From JBDHZU01 sp039812085 (GTDB taxonomy: Bacteria; Actinomycetota; Actinomycetes; S36-B12; UBA10799): DNA of 15,736 nucleotides. The stretch is from contig JBDHZU010000034.1 in assembly GCA_039812085.1 (NCBI GenBank), positions 1 to 15,736 on the forward strand, in the 5' to 3' direction. The notes under the pieces are model-generated. The model had not been told where the DNA came from, searched no databases, and worked only from the letters and a program-made list of their open reading frames with translations. Made by a program: the position numbers and the translations under genes. Below are positions 7,683-15,736 of the stretch, in pieces. Position 1 is the stretch's first letter; each line of letters begins with the position of its first letter.

Positions 7683-7787
7683 GTGCCGGATGCAAGCACA
7701 TTGAAGTAACCATCGGCAGATTTTGCTGGGCCAACTGCATCCGACTAGGTGATGGGCGCCTTGCATCCTGGCTGGTACGCTAGTTAG
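7683..7787. promoter_or_regulatory. Divergent regulatory region with three TGCATCC heptamers
   Basis: This is the upstream part of the 288-bp gap between the secreted-protein gene and infC. The heptamer TGCATCC occurs on the plus strand at 7736-7742 and 7762-7768, and as its complement GGATGCA at 7688-7694. The outer pair extends to a 9-bp inverted repeat (GGATGCAAG 7688-7696, CTTGCATCC 7760-7768), and the middle copy matches the first over 8 bp (CGGATGCA 7687-7694, TGCATCCG 7736-7743). The third copy ends eight bases before the infC -10 candidate, and the first lies just upstream of the secreted-protein ATG. They could be operator sites or chance. No clear promoter or Shine-Dalgarno for the minus-strand gene was found. 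Confidence 0.35.
7773..7781 (+). promoter_or_regulatory. infC extended -10 promoter candidate
   Basis: TGGTACGCT at 7773-7781 combines a TGN extension with TACGCT, a TANNNT-type -10 hexamer. No good -35 lies 16-18 bases upstream, which is tolerable for an extended -10. A start near 7788 would give a leader of about 183 bases that begins just before the 5' arm of the leader's long helix (7797), which supports the assignment. A weaker alternative is TTGACC (7816-7821) with TACTCG (7841-7846), but its spacer is 19 bases and it would cut the structured leader. Confidence 0.45.
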
Positions 7788-7970
7788 GCATCAAGTGGAG
7801 ACCACTCCCACCCAGTTGACCTCACGTTGGCGGGTTTGCGTACTCGAACTCCTTGGGTTCTGCCGTACGTCTTTCTGCATTGGCGTTCTTAGCCAGGTGG
7901 AAGTGTCTCCTTCGCAACCGTTGTCTTTCGGCATGAGCCGAGGGCAACTACTGGACTTAAAGGAGGCGCT
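7788..7970 (+). promoter_or_regulatory. Structured infC 5' leader with competing helices
   Basis: The leader folds well by eye. A long-range helix pairs 7797-7812 with 7896-7910: 14 base pairs with C7803 bulged and one C7807/A7901 mismatch. Inside it are a stem GCGTAC/GTACGT (7838-7843 with 7865-7870, one G-U) topped by GAAC/GTTC (7846-7849 with 7857-7860), and a hairpin TGGC/GCCA (7881-7884 with 7892-7895). A further hairpin spans 7920-7948. An alternative pairing of 7902-7912 with 7960-7970 covers the Shine-Dalgarno AAAGGAGG (7959-7966) and excludes much of the long helix. Control of infC translation is inferred from this architecture. The ligand or protein, perhaps IF3, L20 or the ribosome itself, cannot be told. 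Confidence 0.6.
7920..7948 (+). other. RNA hairpin just upstream of infC ribosome-binding site
   Basis: Positions 7920-7932 pair with 7937-7948 to give 12 base pairs (two G-U), one bulged T at 7928 and the tetraloop ATGA (7933-7936). It ends 11 bases before the AAGGAG core of the ribosome-binding site. There is no T-run after it, so it is not an intrinsic terminator. It stays intact in both alternative folds of the leader and would sit inside the Shine-Dalgarno-covering helix, bringing 7902-7912 and 7960-7970 close together. Confidence 0.6.
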
Positions 7971-8558
7971 ATCAGCGTCGAACCACGCATCAACGAGCGC
8001 ATCCGCGTACCTGAAGTTCGCTTAGTCGGACCCAACGGTGAGCAGGTGGGGATCGTGCGTATCGAGGACGCCCTACGGCTGGCCTCAGATTCAGATCTGG
8101 ACATTGTGGAAGTTGCTCCAGACGCACGGCCACCGGTCTGCAAACTCATGGACTACGGCAAGTACAAGTACGAAGAGGCGCTCAAGGCTCGAGAAGCTCG
8201 CCGCAATCAGACCAATGTCGTCATTAAAGAGATGAAGCTTCGACCCAAGATCGATGATCACGACTACGGGACGAAGAAAGGCCACATCGAACGCTTCCTG
8301 AAAGCGGGAGACAAGGTCAAGGTGACGATCATGTTCCGTGGACGCGAGCAGTCCCGCCCCGAACTTGGTTTCAAGTTGCTCAGCCGCCTGGCTGAGGATG
8401 TGGCCGAGTACGGAATTGTTGAGTCCTCACCGAAGCAAGACGGACGCAACATGATCATGGTGATCGGGCCCGTGCGAAAGAAGTCGGATATCAAAGCAGA
8501 AGGTCGTCATGCGGCCACCGCTGAAGAGTCCGTTGACCAGACCGAAAGTACTGACTGA
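7971..8558 (+). CDS. infC: Translation initiation factor IF-3, ATC start
   Basis: IF3 binds the 30S subunit, blocks premature 50S joining and checks the start codon and initiator tRNA. The 195-residue frame begins at ATC 7971, giving (M)[19 protein letters not shown], the conserved IF3 N-terminus. The next usual start, GTG 8046, would remove 25 conserved residues and has no ribosome-binding site, whereas AAAGGAGG lies four bases before the ATC. Rare ATT/ATC/ATA starts are typical of infC, since IF3 discriminates against them and so represses itself. The N-domain (about 1-75) has [25 protein letters not shown]; the C-domain (about 85-170) has [29 protein letters not shown] and [14 protein letters not shown] short acidic tail follows. 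First gene of infC-rpmI-rplT. Confidence 0.95.
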   Translation: MSVEPRINERIRVPEVRLVGPNGEQVGIVRIEDALRLASDSDLDIVEVAPDARPPVCKLMDYGKYKYEEALKAREARRNQTNVVIKEMKLRPKIDDHDYGTKKGHIERFLKAGDKVKVTIMFRGREQSRPELGFKLLSRLAEDVAEYGIVESSPKQDGRNMIMVIGPVRKKSDIKAEGRHAATAEESVDQTESTD

Positions 8559-8570
8559 CATCCGTCAGTC
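8553..8570 (+). other. infC-rpmI intergenic hairpin
   Basis: GACTGAC (8553-8559), loop ATCC, GTCAGTC (8564-8570) form a perfect 7-bp stem containing the infC stop codon (TGA 8556-8558). A competing stem ATCCG/CGGAT (8560-8564 with 8571-8575) uses part of the same sequence. Without a T-run it is probably not a terminator. It may shape coupling or processing between infC and rpmI; chance is possible. Confidence 0.4.
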
Positions 8571-8595
8571 CGGATAGGCACCAAAGGATCATCAG

Positions 8596-8793
8596 ATGCC
8601 CAAGATGAAGACCCATAGCGGGACGAAGAAGCGGTTCAAGAAGACCGGTTCGGGAAAGCTCACCCATGAGCAGACCAATCGTCGTCACCTGCTCGAAGTA
8701 AAGAACTCGAAGCGGACCCGTCGACTCATGCAAGACAAGGAAGTTGCACCTTCGGACGTCAAGAAGGTCAAGCGACTTCTCGGTGAGCGCTAA
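8596..8793 (+). CDS. rpmI: 50S ribosomal protein L35
   Basis: The 65-residue, strongly basic protein begins [21 protein letters not shown], the canonical L35 N-terminus, and continues with [16 protein letters not shown]; the length is normal. L35 is a late-assembly component of the large ribosomal subunit. AAAGGA (8583-8588) lies seven bases before the ATG. It sits 37 bp after infC and 58 bp before rplT, the standard bacterial order. Confidence 0.97.
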   Translation: MPKMKTHSGTKKRFKKTGSGKLTHEQTNRRHLLEVKNSKRTRRLMQDKEVAPSDVKKVKRLLGER

Positions 8794-8818
8794 CCGCCAC
8801 CACGGCGGATCATCCGCC
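8794..8818 (+). other. rpmI-rplT intergenic overlapping hairpins
   Basis: The 58-bp gap contains CCGCC (8794-8798), ACCAC, GGCGG (8804-8808), ATCAT, CCGCC (8814-8818). The central GGCGG can pair with either neighbour, giving two mutually exclusive 5-bp, 5-base-loop hairpins directly after the rpmI stop. This could affect rplT translation or mRNA processing; it is small enough to be chance. Confidence 0.4.
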
Positions 8819-8851
8819 ACCCAATGACCACTCACGACAAGGAGATCAGAC

Positions 8852-9250
8852 GTGGCACGCGTCAAGCGCGCGGTTAACGCGCAGAAGAAGCGCCGCTCGG
8901 TGCTGGAGAAGGCCAGTGGCTACCGCGGTCAGCGTTCGCGGTTGTACCGCAAGGCCAAGGAGCAAGTCACCCACTCGATGGTGTACTCCTACCGCGACCG
9001 TCGGGCGCGTAAGGGAGACTTCCGTCGCCTCTGGATTCAGCGCATCAATGCTGCTGCCCGAGCCAATGGCGTGACCTACAACCGATTCATCCAAGGTCTT
9101 CGTGCTGCGGACATCGAGGTTGATCGCCGCATGCTCGCCGAGCTGGCTGTGAACGATCCGGCAGCCTTCGCTGCTTTGGTCACCGTTGCTTCTGATGCAC
9201 TTGAGGCAAGTGACGATGCCACCGGAAGCGATACCGAGAACGCGGCTTAA
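8852..9250 (+). CDS. rplT: 50S ribosomal protein L20
   Basis: The 132-residue protein begins [21 protein letters not shown] and carries the L20 signatures [17 protein letters not shown] and [24 protein letters not shown], followed by [25 protein letters not shown]20 binds 23S rRNA early in 50S assembly and in several bacteria represses its own operon. It is slightly longer than usual because of an acidic, Ser/Asp-rich tail (about 115-132). The start is GTG, with AAGGAG (8839-8844) seven bases upstream. Confidence 0.97.
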   Translation: MARVKRAVNAQKKRRSVLEKASGYRGQRSRLYRKAKEQVTHSMVYSYRDRRARKGDFRRLWIQRINAAARANGVTYNRFIQGLRAADIEVDRRMLAELAVNDPAAFAALVTVASDALEASDDATGSDTENAA

Positions 9251-9258
9251 GGAATCAC

Positions 9259-10099
9259 GTGCCGCAGTTGCCTTTTGCTTCTGCTGCCGAACTGCGCCGT
9301 GCGCGCAAACTCAAACGCCGGTCTGCCCGAGAGCAGGCCGGCGCTTTGATTGCCGAGGGTGCCCCAGCCGTTTCCGCTGCCCTACAAGGGGGATTGTTGC
9401 GTCGGCTTTTGGTCACCGAGGCAGCAAGCGTGACCCACGCTGAGCTGTTGGCCGAGGTGGAAGACGCCAGCATTCCGATTGAGCAGATCGACGAAGCTGC
9501 TGCTCGTGATCTGTCGGAGACGGTCACCCCACAAGGAATCCTGGGAATTGCTGAGTCGCCGGTACGTCGAGCCCAGAATCTCAATGAATGGTTAGCTCCG
9601 ACTCAACGCGACCACCGACGTGGCACGGTCGTGGTGTTGGTGCAAGCCCAGGATCCTGGCAACGTCGGCACCATCATTCGTACTGCGGCAGCCAGTGGAG
9701 TGCGGGCAGTAGTGCTCACCAGCGGCAGTGTTGATCCGTTGAATGGAAAGTGTGTCCGAGCGGGTGCTGGTGCGCTGTTCACGGTCCCCATCTTCACCAA
9801 TATTGATGCCGATGAACTGTTGGAACAGCTTCGTTCGTTGGAGTACACGAGTTTGGCGACCACGGGCAGAGCCACTCAAGAGCTCTACGACCCAGTGCTC
9901 ATCGATGTATTGACTCGACCAGTTGCTTGGCTATTCGGTAATGAAGCTCGCGGCCTGCCATCCGAGATCGTGGATCAGGCCGACCTATCTGTTCGGATTC
10001 CGTTGGCAGAGGGAGTGGAGAGTCTCAATCTCGCTGCTGCCGCGGCGGTATGCCTCTTCGAGACTCGTCGAGTACGCAATCTGACGCGCAGAGTTGCTC

Positions 10100-10107
<8 letters not shown>
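9259..10107 (+). CDS. TrmH/SpoU-family RNA 2'-O-methyltransferase
   Basis: A 282-residue SPOUT methyltransferase using S-adenosylmethionine. The N-terminal part (about 1-110) resembles the L30e-like SpoU substrate-binding domain (GALIAEGAPAVSAALQGG). The catalytic domain holds the three SpoU motifs: QDPGNVGTIIRTA (131-143, with N135 and R141), LFGNEARGLP (225-234, with E229) and IPLAEGVESLNLAAAAAV (247-264), which form the trefoil knot. A 23S rRNA 2'-O-ribose target is usual for actinobacterial copies in this position, such as the thiostrepton-resistance type, but the exact nucleotide cannot be read. The GTG start is eight bases after the rplT stop, with AAGGA (9249-9253) overlapping that stop, so it is in the infC-rplT operon. 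Its last eight bases overlap the converging phosphotransferase. Confidence 0.92.
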
Positions 10108-12227
<2,120 letters not shown>

Positions 12228-12228
<1 letters not shown>

Positions 12229-14720
12229 TGCGAGTACCTATTTCGTGGCTGCGACAACACGTCACTCTGCCCAGCGATGTCACAGCTCGCCAGGTGGGCG
12301 ACGAACTGATTCGTTTGGGTTTGGAAGTCGAGACTGTCGAACCGGTTGCCGACATCACCGGACCGCTAGTGGTCGGGCGAGTGCAGTCGATTGAAGAACT
12401 CACCGAATTCAAGAAGCCGATCCGCTTCTGCCAGGTTCACGTTGGCGATAACGAAGTACGCGGCATCGTGTGTGGCGCGCGGAACTTTGCCGAAGGCGAC
12501 CTCATTGTTGCGGCTCTTCCCGGATCGGTGCTTCCAGGCGGATTCGCGATTGCTGCTCGACAGACCTATGGCAAGACATCCGACGGAATGATCTGTTCAG
12601 AATCAGAACTCGGCTTGTCCACGGAATCGGACGGCATTCTCGTACTCGATCCCGACTCAGCCAGTGTCGGCGAGAACGCGTTGTCGTTGTTAGGGCTTGA
12701 CGATGAAGTCCTCGATATTGCTGTCACCCCTGACCGTGGATACGCCTTGAGTATTCGTGGTGTTGCCCGTGAGGCTGCAATTGCCTTCACGACTGACTTT
12801 GTGGATTCAGTGTTGGAGTCCACCAACTTGCCTTCGCCGGTTTCGGATACGCAACCACGTTCTTGCACCAGTGAGGATCCGCAACTATGCGACGTATTCA
12901 CTTTGCGAACGCTGACAGATGTGGACCCCAGTGCCCCCACCCCCGCATGGATGGCAGCACGACTTCGAGCCGCCGGGATGCGACCAGTCAGTGTGATCGT
13001 TGACATCACCAACTACGTGATGTTGGAGACCGGTCAACCTCTGCACGCCTTCGATGCTGATGTGGTGTCCGGTGGTCTCGTGGCTCGTCGTGCCCAAGCG
13101 GGGGAAACTCTGGAGACTTTGGACCATGTGGTGCGCGAACTGGACTCAGAAGACTTGGTGATCGCGGATGACTCTGGTCCCTTGGCGCTTGCCGGAACGA
13201 TGGGTGGAGTGACGAGTGAAATCTCCTCGACCTCGACCAACGTATTACTGGAAGCAGCCCACTTCGATGCCATCACCGTGGCAAAGATGTCTCGTCGTCA
13301 CCGGTTGTCATCTGAGGCTTCCCGACGTTTCGAACGAGGTGTGGACTCGGCATTGGCTCCCTACGCCAGCGAGCGAGCAGCAGCACTATTGGTGGAACTG
13401 GCTGGCGCGCGTAACTGCGGAATGATCGGAGTCGAACATGCGCATGAGCCGGTGGCCATTCGCATCTCGTCCCAACTGCCATCCGATGTTTCCGGGGCAT
13501 CTATCGACGAAGCAACAGTGATCGACAATCTTCGCTTGGTGGGGTGCGATGTCGAAACCCACGGCGATGCCGATCCTCAACAACTCGTCGTCCGTCCACC
13601 GACGTGGCGTCCTGATCTCACGGATCCGGCGGATCTTGTCGAAGAAGTTATCCGTCTGGTCGGCTACGACAGCATCCCCGCAACGCTGCCCACTCCACCA
13701 GCCGGACGCGGACTCACTGCAGCACAGGTAGCGCGGCGTCGGGCGTTACGAGTGATCGCTGGACTCGGTTTTGTCGAGACGCTCAGCTACCCATTCGTGG
13801 GAGACAAGGACTTCGAACAGACCGGTATCACCGCGGATGATCCTCGACGTCAGGTCGTACGAGTCGCTAACCCGCTCAGTGATGAGCAGCCCGGACTGCG
13901 TACGACCCTTCTCCCAGGATTGCTGGCAACCGCTCGTCGCAATGTCTCTCGCGGAAACGACAACCTCGCGATCTCAGAAGCAGGTTTGGTATTCCTCCCT
14001 GAGTTAGCTGCCCCAGGCGCTCCTCGCCCGGACCTGTCGACTCGTCCGACAGAAGAAGAGCTAGACGCGCTTGATCGAGCGCTTCCGCATCAGCCGCTGT
14101 ACCTCGCCGCGGTGATGACCGGTCAACGTGACCGTGCCGGTTGGTGGGGCAAGGGCCGCAGCGCGAGTTGGGACGATGCGTTGGGTGCTGCTAAGGCTGT
14201 AGCCGACGATCTCGGTGTGACGGTTGAGGTGGCTGCGGCCACGATGGCGCCGTTCCACCCCGGTCGATGCGCGCAGTTGAGTGTTGACGGCAACGTCATT
14301 GGTCATGCGGGGGAATTGCATCCCAAGGTGGTGGCCGCATGGGGTCTTCCCGAGCGGGCCACAGCGTTTGAACTCGACGTGTCGGCGCTGATTGAACGTT
14401 CCACCGCCACGGCTCGAACAGCTCCACAGTTCTCGACCTTCCCGGTTGCGAAAGAAGACGTTGCCCTCATCGTGGATAGCAACGTGGCGTCAGCGGATGT
14501 TGCGCAGGCGCTGCGTGATGGTGGGGGAGACCTCATCGAGAGCGTGCGACTGTTCGATGTCTACACCGGTGAACAAGTTCCTGAAGGGCATCGATCGTTG
14601 GCCTTTGCCATTCGGATGCGGGCCGCGGATCACACGTTGACGGTTGAGGAAGTAAGTGAAGTCCGGCAAGCCGCATTGAGTGCAGCCGAATCGGCCTGTG
14701 GGGCGCGGCTACGCGACTAG
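12228..14720 (+). CDS. pheT: Phenylalanine--tRNA ligase beta subunit
   Basis: A full-length 830-residue subunit. Domains: an N-terminal segment and OB-fold tRNA-binding domain (about 40-155, with VCGARNFAEGDLIVAALPGS), the B3/B4 editing domain (about 215-380, with TNYVMLETGQPLHAFDAD and SSEASRRFERGVD), the B5 domain (about 405-485, with RPPTWRPDLTDPADLVEEV and IRLVGYDSIP), the catalytic-like core (about 495-715, with FVETLSYPFV and NPLSDEQPGLRTTLLPGLL), and the C-terminal FDX-ACB domain (735-830, with FSTFPVAKEDVALIVD and RLFDVYTGEQVPEGHRSLAF). B3/B4 hydrolyses mischarged Tyr-tRNA-Phe in the family. AGGAG (12216-12220) lies seven bases before the ATG, inside pheS, so the subunits are made together. 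Confidence 0.97.
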
Positions 14721-14739
14721 TGTGATCGGTTGCTAGTCG
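14714..14739. terminator. Inverted repeat joining the stops of convergent pheT and acyl-CoA synthetase genes
   Basis: CGACTAG (14714-14720) and CTAGTCG (14733-14739) form a 7-bp inverted repeat with a 12-base spacer. Each arm contains the TAG stop of one gene, both preceded by a GAC codon. The gap is only 12 bp, so there is no room for another terminator. The stem is short and lacks a T-run, so termination here is only a possibility. Confidence 0.3.
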
Positions 14740-15736
14740 AGTTCGTCGTCTGCGGCGTCGAGATCTCCGGCGAGTACCCGGCGCTGTAGCTTCCCGCTCG
14801 GGTCGCGCGGCAGTTCGTCACGTAATTCGATCCGCCGCGGACGATGATTCGGGCCAAGTTGTGCTCGGGACCAATCCAGAATGTCGTCGGGATTGACCTC
14901 GCTATCGGTTGGCACAACATGTGCAACAAGCGCAGCGCCATACACCGGATCGGGCACACCCGTCACTGCGACATCAGCCACGTTGGGATGTTGCCGGAGC
15001 ACTTCTTCGACTTCTGCCGGGTGCACGTTCTCGCCGCCGGTGACCACAACGTCGTCAGCGCGACCCACGATGGTCAAGCGGCCAGCGTCATCTAAGCGTC
15101 CAATGTCGCCGGTGAACACCATTCCGCGCACACGTTCCCGGTCCGTGCCGTCGGTATAGCCGCGGAAGGTTGTGCGGCTTCCCACGTAGACCCGTCCCTC
15201 GGAACCAACAGGCACATCACGACCGAGTCGATCGAGAATCTCCAGGTGCACTCCGACCAGTGGTCGGCCAGCGGTATTGGGTTCGGCGCGTAGATCTTCT
15301 GGAGTGGCACAAGTAGCGAATGCGGCTTCAGTCGAGCCGTAGAGGTTGTACAAGATGTCGCCAAAGGCATCCATGAATTTAGTGGCCAAATCACCGGGAA
15401 GATCGGAACCGGATACCGCGACGAGTTGCAGAGAATCAGTCTTGTAGCGACGCCGTACATGGCGGGGGAGGTCCACTAGCCGTCGGAGGACGACCGGGGT
15501 GGTGACCAGGGTGTCCACTTCGTGTTCGTCGATGAGCGACGGCAACCGCTCTGCCTCCGGGTGGCGCACCAAGACATGCGTACTGTCCAGCAAGGTCGCC
15601 AACCGATGATGCATCCAACCCCACGAATGGAACATGGGAGCAGCGAACAAGGTCGTCCCATTCATATGAACCGGGAACGCATCCAGAATCGCGGCAGCAG
15701 CACTGAGGGGGATGGACGAGCGACTCGCTCCCTTTG
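14733..15736 (-). CDS. Acyl-CoA synthetase, AMP-binding family (5' end cut by window edge)
   Basis: The frame is open to the right edge (333 full codons), so the N-terminal part is missing; the ATG at 15665 is internal. The first visible residues, KGASRS, follow where the P-loop of the ANL superfamily would lie. Seen motifs: LFAAPMFHSWGW (the A4 region), LYNLYGSTEAAFAT (A5, adenine and threonine binding), GMVFTGDIGRLDDAGRLTIVGRADDVVVTGGENVHPAEVEEVL (A7-A8 with the hinge), and RDPSGKLQRRV (A10 with the catalytic Lys), near the C-terminus. The family forms an acyl-adenylate from ATP and then an acyl-CoA; a fatty acid is the likeliest substrate, but aryl or other acids cannot be excluded. It converges on pheT with a 12-bp gap. 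Confidence 0.9.
   Translation of the reverse strand, partial: KGASRSSIPLSAAAAILDAFPVHMNGTTLFAAPMFHSWGWMHHRLATLLDSTHVLVRHPEAERLPSLIDEHEVDTLVTTPVVLRRLVDLPRHVRRRYKTDSLQLVAVSGSDLPGDLATKFMDAFGDILYNLYGSTEAAFATCATPEDLRAEPNTAGRPLVGVHLEILDRLGRDVPVGSEGRVYVGSRTTFRGYTDGTDRERVRGMVFTGDIGRLDDAGRLTIVGRADDVVVTGGENVHPAEVEEVLRQHPNVADVAVTGVPDPVYGAALVAHVVPTDSEVNPDDILDWSRAQLGPNHRPRRIELRDELPRDPSGKLQRRVLAGDLDAADDELD

Noticed and set aside
7816..7846. TTGACC ... TACTCG as the main infC promoter
   Set aside because: The spacer is 19 bp, and starting there would remove the 5' arm of the leader helix that has a matching 3' arm. The extended -10 at 7773-7781 fits better.
7795..8025. Plus-strand open frame across the infC leader, possible leader peptide
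   Set aside because: It runs in another frame into infC, has no ribosome-binding site at its start, and its sequence looks like translated structured RNA.

Overview
The window looks like chromosomal DNA of an actinobacterium (Actinomycetota) of moderately high GC. The evidence is the conserved block infC-rpmI-rplT-trmH family-pheS-pheT, a PheS with the C4 insert usual in this phylum, an AccD3-type fused carboxyltransferase, an SseB-family gene near infC, and starts without Shine-Dalgarno sequences that fit leaderless transcripts. No tRNA, rRNA, CRISPR array, insertion sequence or phage gene was seen.

Layout. (1) 1-2280, minus strand: three genes joined by ATGA stop/start overlaps, read as a DUF998-type membrane protein, an alpha/beta hydrolase, and an amino-acid deaminase/aldolase of the alanine-racemase fold cut by the left edge. 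(2) 2295-4609, plus strand: AccD3-like carboxyltransferase and an SseB-family protein, also ATGA-coupled and divergent from block 1 across a tiny gap holding a perfect 12-bp palindrome. (3) 4650-7682, minus strand: a 1010-residue secreted protein (signal peptide, Gly-rich domain, five ASH/choice-of-anchor-D-like repeats, C-terminal fibronectin III-like domain), convergent with sseB over a stem-loop. (4) 7683-7970: a 288-bp divergent gap with repeated heptamers, an infC promoter candidate and a highly structured infC leader. (5) 7971-10107, plus strand: infC (start codon ATC), rpmI, rplT and a TrmH/SpoU-family RNA methyltransferase. (6) 10100-10996, minus strand: an aminoglycoside/hydroxyurea-type phosphotransferase whose 3' end overlaps the methyltransferase. 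(7) 11116-14720, plus strand: pheS-pheT, overlapping by one base. (8) 14733 to the right edge, minus strand: an acyl-CoA synthetase (AMP-binding) lacking its N-terminus here.

How they fit. Blocks 5 and 7 are core translation genes. Blocks 1, 2 and 8 are metabolic. Block 3 is a cell-surface or exported protein on the opposite strand, so it looks like an accessory insertion beside housekeeping genes.

The most interesting signal is the infC 5' leader. The same strand (7902-7910) can pair either with an upstream partner, forming a 14-bp long-range helix, or as part of 7902-7912 with the infC Shine-Dalgarno region in an uninterrupted 11-bp helix reaching the ATC start. That is the architecture of a translational on/off switch. 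A second anti-Shine-Dalgarno sequence lies at an apical loop of the same leader. These structures were read by eye and not computed. I did not find a defence system or other clearly novel multigene system.
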